Assembly (NCBI RefSeq): GCF_014083985.1
Contig: NZ_CP046907.1
Span: 2,584,001-2,648,000, forward strand
From: Streptomyces sp. SCUT-3
GTDB lineage: Bacteria; Actinomycetota; Actinomycetes; Streptomycetales; Streptomycetaceae
DNA length: 64,000 nucleotides
Direction of reading: 5' to 3'
The notes beneath the pieces are model-generated. The model saw only the letters and a list, made by a program, of their open reading frames with translations, ran no database searches and was not told the DNA's origin. Positions within the stretch are counted from its first letter, which is position 1, and each line of letters begins with the position of its first letter. Shown piece by piece: positions 30,745 to 40,900 of the stretch. A program made the translations under genes and the position numbers.

Positions 30745-30774
30745 GGGGTGCTGCTGCGGCCGTGGAGGCCTCGG

Positions 30775-33180
30775 TCAGCCGTTGCGCTTCCAGCGCGGCT
30801 TGTCCTGGCGGCGGTCGAAGGAGGAGCCGCTGCTGCTGCCGGTGCCGCGGTGGTCGTCGCGGCGGCCGTAGGACGGACGGCGGTCGCGGTCGCCGGAGAA
30901 GGGCCGGCTGTGCGAGCTGCCCGGGCGGTCCTCGCGACGGTCGCGGTTGAACGGGCGGTCGCCGCCGCTGCGGTTGTCCCGACGGTCGTCGCGGTTGAAC
31001 GGACGGTCGTCACGGTTGAACGGACGCCCGCCGCGGTCGTCCCGACGGTCGCGGTCGAAACCACGGCCACCGCGGTCGTCACGGTTGTCCCGGTTGAACG
31101 GACGGTCGTCCCGGTTGAACGGACGCCCACCGCGGTCACCGCGGTCGTCCCGACGGTCGCGGTCGAAACCACGCCCGCCGCGGTCGTCACGGTTGAAGGG
31201 GCGCCCGCCGCGGTCGTCCCGACGGTCGCGGTCGAAACCGCGCCCACCGCGGTCGTCACGGTTGTCCCGGTTGAACGGACGGTCGTCCCGGTTGAAGGGG
31301 CGCCCGCCGCGGTCACCGCGGTCGTCCCGACGGTCGCGGTCGAAACCACGCCCGCCGCGGTCGTCACGGTCGCGGCGCGCGAAGTTGCCGCGGTCGTCCC
31401 GGCGCTCGCGGTCGAAGCCGCGCCCACCGCGGTCGTCACGGTTGTCCCGGTTGAACGGACGGTCGTCCCGGTTGAAGGGGCGGTCCTCGCGACGCTCACG
31501 GCGCTCGAAGCCGCGCTCCGGGGCCTCGGCGGCCGGGGTACCGGTCCGCTCGGCGGCCGGGGCCTGCGCCGTCTCCGCGACGGTGTCGGTCCCGGTGGTC
31601 TCCGCCACGGTCCCGGTGGCCTCGACGGCGCCGTCCTGCTCCCCGTCCGCGTCCGCGGCCGGGCCGTCCTGGACGGTCTCGCCGCGCTCGCGCGCCGCGC
31701 GGGCCGCCAGGCGGTCGGCGTCGCCGCGCAGCTCGGTCGCCCGGCGCTGCAGCTTCTCCAGGCTGCGGGTGAGGTCCTGGACCTCCCGCTCGGCCTGCGC
31801 GGCGGCGTTGGCCGCGGCCTCGGCCTGGACCTCGGTCAGTGACCGGGCACCGGTGATGCGCTTGAGGTCCTCGTCGAAGACCCCGCCGGCGATGTGGCGC
31901 GTGGCGTCGACGCCCGCGTCCTCCATCAGGCGGAAGGTGGAGCGGCGCTGGTGCGGAAGGACCAGGGTGACCACGGTGCCGCTGCGGCCGGCGCGGGCGG
32001 TGCGGCCCGAGCGGTGCAGGTAGTCCTTGTGGTCGCCGGCCGGGTCGACGTTGAGCACGAGGTCGATGCCGTCGACGTGGATGCCGCGGGCGGCGACGTC
32101 GGTGGCCACGAGGACGTTGACGTAGCCGTCCTTGAAGTCCGCGAGGACGCGGGTGCGGGCGCCCTGGGTCATGCCGCCGTGCAGGGCGTCGGCGCGCACG
32201 CCCGCCTCGCACAGCTGCTCGGCGACCCGGTCCGCGCCCATCTGGGTGCGGACGAAGATGATCGTGCGGCCCTTGCGCGCCGCGATGGCGGCGGTGACCG
32301 GCGCCTTGTCCTTCGGCTTCACCACGAGGATGTGGTGGGTCATCGTCGTCACCGCGCCCTGCGCCGCGTCGACCTCGTGGACGACGGGCGAGGACAGGTA
32401 CCGCTTGACGAGGGTGTCGATCTCGTTCTCCAGCGTCGCGGAGAACAGCATGCGCTGGCCGCCCGGCGGCACCAGGTCGAGGATCTCGGTGACCTCGGGC
32501 AGGAAGCCCATGTCGGCCATCTGGTCGGCCTCGTCGAGGACGGCGATCGAGACCTGGTCGAGGGAGCAGGCGCCGCGGTCGATCAGGTCGCGCAGGCGGC
32601 CCGGGGTGGCGACGAGGACGTCCACCCCGCGCTCGAGCGCGTAGATCTGACGGGGCATCGAGGTGCCGCCGCAGACGACCTTGAGGTTCAGGCCGAGCAC
32701 CGAGCCGTAGGGCTCGAGCGCGTCGGAGACCTGCATGGCCAGCTCGCGGGTCGGGGTGAGGATGATGCCGCGCGGGCGCTTGGCCTGGGTGCGGCCGTCC
32801 TGGGCGAGGCGGGTCAGCAGCGGCAGGCCGAAGCTGAGGGTCTTGCCGGAGCCGGTGCGGCCGCGGCCGAGGATGTCCTTGCCTGCCAGGGCGTCCGGGA
32901 TGGTCGCGGCCTGGATCGGGAAGGGCGTGGTCACGCCGCGCTTGGAGAGGGCGCGGACGATGTCCTCGTGCAGACCCAGGTCGCCGAAGGTGAGGCCGGG
33001 CTCGTCGGCGGCCTCGGTTGCCTCGGTCGTCTCGGCGGCCTCGGTCGTCTCGGGGGCCTCGGTCGTCTCGGGGGCCGTGTCGGCGTCGGTCACGGTGACC
33101 GCGGTGGCGTTGATGTCGACGTCGATGTCGATGTCCTCGTGCCCGGGCACGACGGAGCGGTCAGAAGCGGTAATGGACAT
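30775..33180 (-). CDS. DEAD-box RNA helicase with repetitive Arg/Asp/Gly-rich tail
   Basis: This is an 801-residue protein from ATG 33180 (GGAAGG site). After a 50-residue acidic Thr/Glu leader come the helicase motifs in order: the Q motif (FPIQAATIP), Walker A GRTGSGKT, PTRELA, TPGR, DEAD (VLDEADQM), SAT, and the C-terminal ARGIH and HRSGRTARAG. The last 280 residues are a low-complexity tail built of FNRDDRP, GFDRDRRDDRGG and similar units, rich in R, D, G and F. Such tails in RhlE-like helicases bind RNA and can drive condensates. The nearest known type is RhlE. The DNA repeats in the tail invite unequal recombination. Confidence 0.93.
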   Translation of the reverse strand: MSITASDRSVVPGHEDIDIDVDINATAVTVTDADTAPETTEAPETTEAAETTEATEAADEPGLTFGDLGLHEDIVRALSKRGVTTPFPIQAATIPDALAGKDILGRGRTGSGKTLSFGLPLLTRLAQDGRTQAKRPRGIILTPTRELAMQVSDALEPYGSVLGLNLKVVCGGTSMPRQIYALERGVDVLVATPGRLRDLIDRGACSLDQVSIAVLDEADQMADMGFLPEVTEILDLVPPGGQRMLFSATLENEIDTLVKRYLSSPVVHEVDAAQGAVTTMTHHILVVKPKDKAPVTAAIAARKGRTIIFVRTQMGADRVAEQLCEAGVRADALHGGMTQGARTRVLADFKDGYVNVLVATDVAARGIHVDGIDLVLNVDPAGDHKDYLHRSGRTARAGRSGTVVTLVLPHQRRSTFRLMEDAGVDATRHIAGGVFDEDLKRITGARSLTEVQAEAAANAAAQAEREVQDLTRSLEKLQRRATELRGDADRLAARAARERGETVQDGPAADADGEQDGAVEATGTVAETTGTDTVAETAQAPAAERTGTPAAEAPERGFERRERREDRPFNRDDRPFNRDNRDDRGGRGFDRERRDDRGNFARRDRDDRGGRGFDRDRRDDRGDRGGRPFNRDDRPFNRDNRDDRGGRGFDRDRRDDRGGRPFNRDDRGGRGFDRDRRDDRGDRGGRPFNRDDRPFNRDNRDDRGGRGFDRDRRDDRGGRPFNRDDRPFNRDDRRDNRSGGDRPFNRDRREDRPGSSHSRPFSGDRDRRPSYGRRDDHRGTGSSSGSSFDRRQDKPRWKRNG
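30940..31500 (-). repeat. Tandem coding repeats in the helicase tail
   Basis: Blocks encoding FNRDDRPFNRDNRDDRGGRGFDRDRRDDRG recur about five times with only scattered base changes. They are in frame and GC-rich. Confidence 0.88.
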
Positions 33181-33477
33181 GCGAAAGCAGAACCTTCCGG
33201 AAACTCGGCACGCGCCAGCTCCCGCAGTTCGCATAAGACCGCCTCGATACGGCCAGACCACGGAATGTACGGAACGCGCCACACGGCGCTCTTCGGATTC
33301 GGCGCCGGGCAATGGGGGCAAACGATCTGCCAGCATACGCACCTGCCCACCGATACGCCAAATCGCCCATGCCCGTGCTGTTCCCGGCCCGTTCCGGGCC
33401 GGTCCCAGGACGGTCCCCGGCCCGCTCCCGCGCCGGTCTCCGCCGCAGGCCGCGCGCCGTCCGGACCGCCGCCCCGG
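33181..33477. other. Leader/promoter region of the DEAD-box gene
   Basis: No gene is seen. The 300-bp stretch includes AT-richer patches (for example 33185-33265) and probably a long 5' leader, as is common for cold-inducible helicases. No known riboswitch pattern was recognised. Confidence 0.4.
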
Positions 33478-34041
33478 TCACGGCGACTGGTCGCCACCCC
33501 CGCCGCCGCTCTCTCCGCCGGTTCCCTCGCCGGGGGCGTCCGAGGCCGGCGGGGTGGTGGGTTCGGGTTCGGGCTCGGGTTCCGGGTCGGGCGCCGGGGG
33601 CTCGGAGACCGTGGGGCCGGGTGCGTCCGGCTTCGGCGACCCGGGTTTCCCGGGCTTTCCCGGCCTGTCCGAGGGCCGGGACCCGCCGCCTCCCGAGTGC
33701 TTCCCGTCGTCCGGTTCCCGGCCGGCCCCCGGGTCGGCGGTCCCCGTCCCCTCGTCGCTCCCGGAGGGGGACCTCCGGTCCTCCTCGCTCCCGGCGCCCC
33801 GGACGCCCGGGACCCCCGGCAGCGGACCCGCGCCTCCCGGCAGGCCCCCCTCTCCGCCGACGACGGACGAGGAGCCGATGCCGGTGTCGTCGGCGCGCTC
33901 CCCCGCCGACCCCTGCGGGCCGGGGCGCCGCTGCGGCTCCCCGTCGACGCTCATGCAACCGCCCAGGGCCAGCAGGGCCGGGAGGAGGGCGGCGGCGCAC
34001 CGGCCTGCTGCACCGCGGGGGAAGCGGGGGAACGGGAGCAT
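33478..34041 (-). CDS. Disordered lipoprotein, hypothetical
   Basis: This is a 187-residue protein from ATG 34041. A signal peptide with lipobox LLALGGC (Cys near residue 29) is clear. The mature part is entirely low complexity: Gly/Ser/Pro/Asp/Glu with a Pro-Glu repeat near residue 155 and a Gly-rich end. No folded domain is visible. It could be a wall-spanning spacer protein. I do not recognise the family; coding is supported by the signal peptide and third-position bias. Confidence 0.6.
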   Translation of the reverse strand: MLPFPRFPRGAAGRCAAALLPALLALGGCMSVDGEPQRRPGPQGSAGERADDTGIGSSSVVGGEGGLPGGAGPLPGVPGVRGAGSEEDRRSPSGSDEGTGTADPGAGREPDDGKHSGGGGSRPSDRPGKPGKPGSPKPDAPGPTVSEPPAPDPEPEPEPEPTTPPASDAPGEGTGGESGGGGGDQSP

Positions 34042-34186
34042 GCGTGACCTCGGGGGCGGGAGGGGACGGGGCGCGTTCCCGTGTCCAACGCCACTGCCCC
34101 CGGCCAGGACACGCCCGGCGGGGAGACGCCCGGCCCGCGGGTCCGGTCCCGCGGGCGGGCCCGGCGGGCCGGTTCGGCGGGCCGGC

Positions 34187-34549
34187 TCAGCGGGTGAGGG
34201 CCGTCCCGAGGAGCACTGCGGCGAGGCCGGCCAGAACGGAGGCGGCCGCGTTGGCGGCCGCGACGAGCCCCCGGCCGCTCTCGGCCAGCCGCAGCGTCTC
34301 GTAGCTGAAGGTGGAGTACGTGGTCAGGGCCCCGCACAGGCCGGTGCCGAGCAGGATTTGGACGTCCCGGCCGGCGGCGCCGGAGGCCGCCAGCCCGGTC
34401 AGGAGCCCCAGCGCCAGGCTGCCCGCCACGTTGACGGTGAAGGTTCCCCAGGGGAAGGCGGAGTCGTGCCGGGCCTGCACCGCGCGGTCGACGAGGTAGC
34501 GCAGGGGGGCGCCGACCGCGGCGCCGGCCATCACCAGCAGCCAGTTCAC
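34187..34549 (-). CDS. crcB: Fluoride channel subunit FluC/CrcB (second of a pair)
   Basis: This is a 120-residue protein from GTG 34549, overlapping the upstream crcB stop by four bases (GTGA). Four membrane segments are visible. Family motifs are present: GAPLRY near residue 14, TFTVNVAGS near 38, and GLCGALTTYSTFS near 72 with the pore Phe/Ser/Thr residues. FluC proteins form dimeric fluoride channels; in Gram-positive bacteria two adjacent genes usually make a heterodimer. No fluoride riboswitch pattern was seen upstream of the pair. Confidence 0.93.
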   Translation of the reverse strand: MNWLLVMAGAAVGAPLRYLVDRAVQARHDSAFPWGTFTVNVAGSLALGLLTGLAASGAAGRDVQILLGTGLCGALTTYSTFSYETLRLAESGRGLVAAANAAASVLAGLAAVLLGTALTR

Positions 34550-35136
34550 CGTGCGTCCCCCCGCCGTCCGGAGGGGGCCGGCGGCGCGGCGCGCCGGACG
34601 AGCCGGCGGGTGGCCGCGGCCGCCGCCCACACCGCGCCGAGGGCGGCTGCGAGCGTCGCCGCCGCGTAGCCGAGGGCGGCGGCCGCGTCGCCGCGGGTGA
34701 GCAGCCCGGCCACGTCGGCGGCGTAGGCGGAGAAGGTGGTGAAGCCGCCGAGCACCCCGGTGCCGAGGAAGGGGCGGACCAACGGGTGTCCGGCGCCGCG
34801 CTCGGCGACCAGCACCATCAGCACCCCGATCAGTCCGCTGCCCACCGCGTTCACCCCCAGCGTGCTCCAGGGGAACGCCCCCGCCGGCACCGGCCACAGC
34901 AGTGCGGCCCCGTGCCGGGCGGCCGCTCCCAGCGCTCCGCCGACCGCGACCGCGCCGAGCACCGCGAAGGGGTGGGCCGTCAGTTCGGCCCGCTGCTGGG
35001 GGAGGTGCAGGTCGACGTCGGGGTCGACCGGCTCGCCGGAGACCACGCCCGGGCCGTCCGGCCCGTCCGGCCCGCTCGGCCCGTTGGGGCCTTCGCACCC
35101 GGGCTGCTGCGGCCGCGGAGGTGGCGGTGTGCGCAT
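34546..35136 (-). CDS. crcB: Fluoride channel subunit FluC/CrcB (first of a pair)
   Basis: This is a 196-residue protein from ATG 35136 (GGGGGG upstream); a longer start at 35175 is possible. A Pro/Gly-rich N-terminal extension of about 45 residues, with a GPNGPSGPDGPDGPG repeat, precedes the channel domain. The motifs GGALGAAARHG, TLGVNAVGSGL and GTGVLGGFTTFSAYA are intact. It overlaps the next crcB gene, consistent with a coexpressed heterodimer. The N-terminal extension is not part of the usual family length of about 120-130 residues. Confidence 0.92.
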   Translation of the reverse strand: MRTPPPPRPQQPGCEGPNGPSGPDGPDGPGVVSGEPVDPDVDLHLPQQRAELTAHPFAVLGAVAVGGALGAAARHGAALLWPVPAGAFPWSTLGVNAVGSGLIGVLMVLVAERGAGHPLVRPFLGTGVLGGFTTFSAYAADVAGLLTRGDAAAALGYAAATLAAALGAVWAAAAATRRLVRRAAPPAPSGRRGDAR

Positions 35137-35226
35137 CCCCCCAGTATCCGCGCGCACGGGCGTCCGTCCGTGCACGCGCAGTCCGGCTGCGGCCGGCCCC
35201 GGGGCCGCTGCCGCTGCCGGTCCGGG

Positions 35227-35595
35227 TCAGGCGTAGCCGAGGGCGTGCAGCCGCTCGTCGTCGATGCCGAAGTGGTGGGCCACCTCGTGGACGACGGTGA
35301 TCTCGGTCTCCGCGACCACGTCCTCGCGGGTCTCGCAGATGCGCAGGGTGGGGTTGCGGTAGACGGTGATCCGGTCGGGGAGCACCCCGGCGTACCACTC
35401 GCCCCGTTCGGTGAGCGGGGTGCCCTCGTACAGGCCCAGGAGTTCCGGGTCGGAGGGGTCGGGGTCGTCCTCGACGAAGACTGCGACGTTGTCCATCAGG
35501 CGGGCGAGCTCGGGCGGGATCCGGTCGAGCGCCTCGCCCACCAGTTCCTCGAACTCCTCGCGCGTCATCTCCAGCACAGCGCCATTGTCGGTCAC
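35227..35595 (-). CDS. Zincin-like metallopeptidase family protein
   Basis: This is a 122-residue protein from GTG 35595; starts at 35661 and 35568 are also in frame. The C-terminal half holds VVHEVAHHFGID, an HExxH motif followed by HxGxxD, which is the metallopeptidase signature of the short zincin family found across actinobacteria. Before it lie EFEELVGEALDRIPPELARLMDNVAVFVED and ITVYRNP. The family has been seen as small soluble proteases of unknown target. It is divergent from the metallophosphoesterase gene, with starts that may overlap or abut. Confidence 0.88.
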   Translation of the reverse strand: MTDNGAVLEMTREEFEELVGEALDRIPPELARLMDNVAVFVEDDPDPSDPELLGLYEGTPLTERGEWYAGVLPDRITVYRNPTLRICETREDVVAETEITVVHEVAHHFGIDDERLHALGYA

Positions 35596-35660
35596 CCGGG
35601 GGCCGCGCCACGAGTCCCCGCGTCCGAATACCCCGTGCCGCGACGGGGCATAGGTCGGCA

Positions 35661-37286
35661 ATGGCCCGAGTGTCCGCAGTCCTCCGAGCGCTCCGACCGC
35701 CCCGGCTCCGCCGCCCCTCCCGTACCTCGGCCGCCGCCCCGTTCCCCGTCGTCCTGCCCGCCCCGGGGCCGCACCCCCTCCGGCGCGCGCTGGGGCTGCT
35801 CGCCGTGACGGTGGCCGGCGGGTGCATGGGCCTGGGTTTCGTGGGCGGCGTCGAGCAGCCGGTGGGACCGGTGGACACCGTCATGTCGCTGCGGCCGTCG
35901 TTCACCGGCGGCACCGAGGTGGCGGTGCCGCCGCTGGGCTCGCTGGAGCTGAGCAGCCATCACGCGCCGCTGCGCCTGCGGGTGGACGTGGACCGGCTGG
36001 ACCCGGAGCGGGCCGGCGCCCTCGTCGACCGCCCGGAGCGGCTGGCCGGGCTGGACGAGGAGGTGGCCCGGGACGTGCGCAGCGGCGCGACCGCCCTGGT
36101 CCTGCGCTCCTCGGCCGCCGCGGCGGGCGGCGCCGCGGCGCTGGGCCTGGCCGTCTACCGGCGGCCCCGCCGGGCCCTGCTCGCCGGCGGCCTGGCGCTC
36201 GCCCTGATGGCCGGCAGCGGCCTCGCGGCCCGGGCGACGTGGAACCCGACGTCGGTCCTGGAGCCGAAGTTCTCCGGCCTGCTCAGCAGCGCGCCCAACG
36301 TGGTCGGCAACGCCCGCAGCATCGTCAGCGACTTCGACGCCTACCAGCAGGAACTGGCCTCCCTGGTCACCAACGTGACCAAGCTCTACGAGGCGGCCTC
36401 GTCCCTGCCCGCCTACAGCCCGGACCCGACGACCCTGCGCGTGCTGCACGTCTCCGACATCCACCTGAACCCGGCGGCCTGGGAGATCGTCCGGTCGATG
36501 GTGGACCAGTACGGGATCGACGTGATCGTCGACACCGGCGACCTGATGGACCACGGCACGAAGGCCGAGAACGGCTTCACCGAGTCGATCGGCACGCTCG
36601 GCGCGCCCTACGTGTGGGTGCGCGGCAACCACGACTCCGAGGAGACCCAGAAGGCGGTGGCCCGGCAGAAGAACGCCCACGTGGTGGACGACGGGAAGGT
36701 CGTCACGGTCGAGGGGCTGCGGATCGCCGGGATCGGGGACCCGCAGTTCACCCCGGACCGCTCAGTGGTCCCCGCGGGCGACCCGGCGGAGCGCCGGGCC
36801 GGGCGCGAACTGGCGGCGAGCATACGGGCGGAGAAGGCGCTGGGGCGGCCGGTGGACATCGCGGTCGCGCACAACCCGGTGGCCGCCGCGGAGACCGCCG
36901 GCACCGTGCCGCTGGCCCTGGCCGGGCACACCCACCGGCGGGACACCTCCGTCCTGGAGGGAGGCACCCGGCTGTTCGTGCAGGGGAGCACCGGTGGCGG
37001 CGGGCTTCGCGCGGTGGAGGACGAGGTCCCGCAGGAGGTGCAGGCGTCGGTCCTGTACCTGGACCGCGACAGCCACCAGCTGCAGGCGTGGGACGACATC
37101 ACCCTCGGCGGCCTGGGACTGAGCACGGCGGAGGTCTCCCGGCACCTGCCCCCGGAGGGGCTGGAGGACGGCAAGTCCGGCGCGGAGCCCTCCGGCGCGC
37201 CCGGTGCCGACGGCGCGCCCGGGCCGTCCGGGGCCTCCCCGGAGCCGTCCGGCGGGGCGGGGACCGGCAGGCAGGAGGAGGGCTGA
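35661..37286 (+). CDS. Metallophosphoesterase, membrane-anchored
   Basis: This is a 541-residue protein from ATG 35661. Two hydrophobic segments lie in the N-terminal half (LGLLAVTVAGGCMGLGFVGG near 45-64, and residues about 150-195). The catalytic domain starts near residue 255 with the calcineurin-like motifs in order: VSDIHLN, DTGDLMDHG, GNHD, and AGHTHR, all metal ligands intact. A Gly/Pro/Ser/Ala tail ends the protein. The active site should be extracellular if the two segments span the membrane. The substrate is unknown. Confidence 0.9.
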   Translation: MARVSAVLRALRPPRLRRPSRTSAAAPFPVVLPAPGPHPLRRALGLLAVTVAGGCMGLGFVGGVEQPVGPVDTVMSLRPSFTGGTEVAVPPLGSLELSSHHAPLRLRVDVDRLDPERAGALVDRPERLAGLDEEVARDVRSGATALVLRSSAAAAGGAAALGLAVYRRPRRALLAGGLALALMAGSGLAARATWNPTSVLEPKFSGLLSSAPNVVGNARSIVSDFDAYQQELASLVTNVTKLYEAASSLPAYSPDPTTLRVLHVSDIHLNPAAWEIVRSMVDQYGIDVIVDTGDLMDHGTKAENGFTESIGTLGAPYVWVRGNHDSEETQKAVARQKNAHVVDDGKVVTVEGLRIAGIGDPQFTPDRSVVPAGDPAERRAGRELAASIRAEKALGRPVDIAVAHNPVAAAETAGTVPLALAGHTHRRDTSVLEGGTRLFVQGSTGGGGLRAVEDEVPQEVQASVLYLDRDSHQLQAWDDITLGGLGLSTAEVSRHLPPEGLEDGKSGAEPSGAPGADGAPGPSGASPEPSGGAGTGRQEEG

Positions 37287-37414
37287 GAGGAGGGCGGAAA
37301 GGGGCCGGGGAGACGGCCCGGCGGCCCGCCGGAAAGCGTTTTGGCAGATCGCTCCGGCATCCCATATGCTTCTCACGTCCCCGACGGCAGCAACAACGCC
37401 AAGGTGGGCCATCA

Positions 37415-37487
37415 GCCCTCATCGTCTAGTGGCCCAGGACGCCGCCCTTTCAAGGCGGTAGCACGGGTTCGAATCCCGTTGGGGGCA
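37415..37487 (+). tRNA. tRNA-Glu (anticodon TTC)
   Basis: The acceptor strands GCCCTCA and TGGGGGC pair (one G-T). The anticodon loop is CTTTCAA (TTC), the T-loop is TTCGAAT, and the discriminator is A. Confidence 0.96.
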
Positions 37488-37519
37488 CGCAACACCCTGT
37501 GCGAGAATGTTTCGCACGA

Positions 37520-37594
37520 GGTCCTGTGGAGCAGTTTGGAGTGCTCGCCACCCTGTCAAGGTGGAGGCCGCGGGTTCAAATCCCGTCAGGACCG
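37520..37594 (+). tRNA. tRNA-Asp (anticodon GTC), copy 1
   Basis: The acceptor GGTCCTG pairs with CAGGACC. The anticodon loop is CTGTCAA (GTC), the T-loop is TTCAAAT, and the discriminator is G. It is identical in sequence to the copy at 41984-42058. Confidence 0.96.
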
Positions 37595-37598
37595 CTGC

Positions 37599-37672
37599 GG
37601 CTGGGTAGCTCAGTTGGTACGAGCGTCCGCCTGAAAAGCGGAAGGTCGCCGGTTCGACCCCGGCCCCAGCCA
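37599..37672 (+). tRNA. tRNA-Phe (anticodon GAA)
   Basis: The acceptor GGCTGGG pairs with CCCAGCC. The anticodon loop is CTGAAAA (GAA), the T-loop is TTCGACC, and the discriminator is A. Confidence 0.96.
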
Positions 37673-37680
37673 CCGCAGAC

Positions 37681-37716
37681 GCGAGGCCCCTTCGGAGGAT
37701 TCCGAAGGGGCCTCGC
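37681..37716 (+). terminator. Terminator of the tRNA cluster
   Basis: A perfect 15-bp stem (37681-37695 with 37702-37716, six-base loop) lies nine bases after tRNA-Phe. A second, weaker stem follows. Confidence 0.85.
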
Positions 37717-37953
37717 GTCGTTCGGCGCACCGGCGCGTGCGCCGGCGGCCCGGCGGCCCGGCGGGGGAGGTCCCGGCTCCTCCCCCGCCGCGGGGCCCTC
37801 CCGGAAGGCTGCCGGAAAGGGTCTTCCCCCGGGGGCCGGACGGCCGCGGGGGTGCGGGGGTGTGGTCTTCGCCACGTACGGCGGAGCCGGTCCGCGTGCC
37901 CGGGGCAAAACGGTTCGGCCGCTGCGGGGCGGAGGTGAGATCCTGGGACCCCT

Positions 37954-40900
37954 ATGTCCAGTTCTTCGACTGCCCCGGCCATCGCCGACCTCCTGGCTCG
38001 GCTTCCCGAACTGACACTGCGCGACGAGCGGCGGCTGCGCCGGCGGCTCGACGGCGCGCGCAGGATCCGCGACGCGGAGTCCCGGACCAAGGTCCTGGCC
38101 GAGATCACCGCCGACCTCGACCAGGCCGAGCTGCGGGTGGAGCAGCGGCGCGCGGCCGTGCCGAGGATCACCTATCCCGAGGCGCTGCCGGTCAGCCGCA
38201 AGAAGGACGACATCCTCGAGGCGATACGCGACAACCAGGTGGTGATCGTCGCCGGCGAGACCGGGTCGGGCAAGACGACCCAGATCCCGAAGATCTGCCT
38301 GGAGCTGGGGCGCGGGGTGCGGGGCCTGATCGGCCACACCCAGCCGCGCCGGATCGCCGCCCGCACGGTGGCGGACCGGGTCGCCGAGGAGCTGGGGACG
38401 CCGCTGGGCGAGGCCGTGGGGTGGAAGGTCCGCTTCACCGACCACGTCGGGGCGAGCACCCTGGTGAAGCTGATGACCGACGGCATCCTGCTGGCCGAGC
38501 TCCAGCAGGACCGGATGCTCCAGCAGTACGACACGATCATCATCGACGAGGCGCACGAGCGCAGCCTCAACATCGACTTCATCCTGGGCTACCTCAAGCA
38601 ACTGCTGCCCAAGCGCCCGGACCTGAAGGTCGTCATCACCTCGGCGACCATCGACCCGGAGCGGTTCTCCCGGCACTTCTCCGACGCGCCGATCATCGAG
38701 GTGTCGGGCCGCACCTACCCGGTGGAGGTGCGCTACCGGCCGGTCGTCGACCCGGACGCGGAGGACCCCGACCCGGACCGCGACCAGATCACCGCGATCT
38801 GCGACGCCGTGGACGAGCTGGGCCGGGAGGGCCCGGGCGACATCCTGGTGTTCCTCTCCGGGGAGCGGGAGATCCGCGACACCGCCGACGCGCTGAACAA
38901 GAAGAACCTGCGGTTCACCGAGGTGTTGCCGCTGTACGCGCGACTGTCCTCGGCCGAGCAGCACCGGGTGTTCCAGCAGCACACCGGCCGCCGGATCGTG
39001 CTGGCCACCAACGTGGCCGAGACCTCGCTGACGGTGCCCGGCATCCGCTACGTGATCGACCCGGGCACCGCCCGCATCTCCCGCTACAGCCACCGCACCA
39101 AGGTGCAGCGGCTGCCGATCGAGCCGGTCTCGCAGGCCAGCGCCAACCAGCGCAAGGGCCGCTGCGGCCGCACCTCGGACGGCATCTGCATCCGGCTGTA
39201 CTCGGAGGAGGACTTCCTCTCCCGGCCGGAGTTCACCGACCCGGAGATCCTGCGCACCAACCTGGCGTCGGTCATCCTGCAGATGACCGCGGCGGGCCTG
39301 GGCGACGTCTCCGCGTTCCCGTTCATCGACCCGCCGGACCCGCGCAACATCAAGGACGGCGTGCAGCTCCTGGAGGAGCTGGGGGCGCTGGACCCGAAGG
39401 AGAAGGACCCGCGCAAGCGGCTCACCCCGCTGGGCCGCAAGCTCTCCCAGCTGCCGGTGGACCCCAGGCTGGCCCGTATGGTGCTGGAGGCCGACCGCAA
39501 CGGCTGCGTGCGCGAGGTCATGGTGATCGCGGCGGCGCTGTCCATCCAGGACCCGCGCGAGCGCCCCGCGGACAAGCAGCAGGCGGCCGACGAGAAGCAC
39601 CGGCGCTTCGCCGACGAGAACTCCGACTTCACGGCCTTCCTCAACCTGTGGAAGTACCTGAAGGAGCAGCAGCGGGAGCTGTCCTCGTCCGCGTTCCGCC
39701 GGATGTGCCGCAACGAGTACCTGAACTTCCTGCGGGTGCGCGAGTGGCAGGACATCTTCCAGCAGCTGAGGCAGGTCGCCCGCACCATGGGCATCCACCT
39801 GGACGACAAGGACGCCGACCCGCAGCGGGTGACGCTCTCCCTGCTGGCCGGCCTGCTCTCCCACATCGGGCTCAAGGACACCGACAAGAACGAGTACCTG
39901 GGCGCCCGCAGCGCGAAGTTCGCGGTCTTCCCCGGGTCGGCCCTGTTCAAGAAGCCGCCGCGCTGGATCATGTCGGCCGAGCTGGTGGAGACCTCCCGGC
40001 TGTGGGCCCGGGTCAACGCCCGGATCGAGCCGGAGTGGATCGAGCCGCTCGCCGGGCACCTGCTCAAGCGCACCTACAGCGAGCCGCACTGGGAGCTCAA
40101 GCAGGCCGCCGTGATGGCCTACGAGCGGGTCACCCTGTACGGGGTGCCGATCGTGGCGCAGCGGAAGGTCAACTACGGGCGGATCGACCCGGAGGTCTCC
40201 CGGGAGCTGTTCATCCGCCACGCCCTGGTGGAGGGCGACTGGCGCACCCACCACAAGTTCTTCCACGAGAACCGCAGGCTCCTCGGCGAGGTCGAGGAGC
40301 TGGAGCACCGCGCCCGGCGCCGCGACATCCTGGTGGACGACGAGACGCTGTTCGACTTCTACGACGAGCGGATCCCCGAGCACGTCGTCTCCGGGGCGCA
40401 CTTCGACAGCTGGTGGAAGAAGGCCCGGCACGACTCCCCGGACCTGCTCAGCTTCGAGAAGTCGATGCTGATCAACGAGAAGGCCGGCGGGGTGGCCGCG
40501 GCCGACTACCCGGACTTCTGGGTCCAGGGACCCCACCGGCTGCGCCTGACCTACCAGTTCGAGCCCGGGGCGGACGCCGACGGCGTCACCGTCCACGTGC
40601 CCCTGGCGATCCTCAACCAGGTGGTCCCGGACGGCTTCGACTGGCAGATCCCGGGTCTGCGCGAGCAGCTGGTCACCGAGCTGATCCGCTCCCTGCCCAA
40701 GCCGGTGCGGCGCAACTTCGTGCCCGCGCCGAACTACGCCAAGGCGTTCCTGCAGCGGGTGGAGCCGGGCGACGAGCCGCTGACCGCGGCGCTGGGCCGG
40801 GAGCTGCAGCGCATGGCGGGCTTCCCGGTGCCCGAGGACGTGTGGGACTGGGCGAAGGTGCCGGACCACCTGCGTCCGACCTTCCGGATCGTGGACGACC

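Noticed and set aside
30940-31500. Repeat block in the helicase gene as a possible CRISPR
   Set aside because: It is coding, in frame, and lacks spacers of uniform length.
35137-35226. Fluoride riboswitch upstream of the crcB pair
   Set aside because: The conserved blocks of the crcB motif were looked for and not seen.
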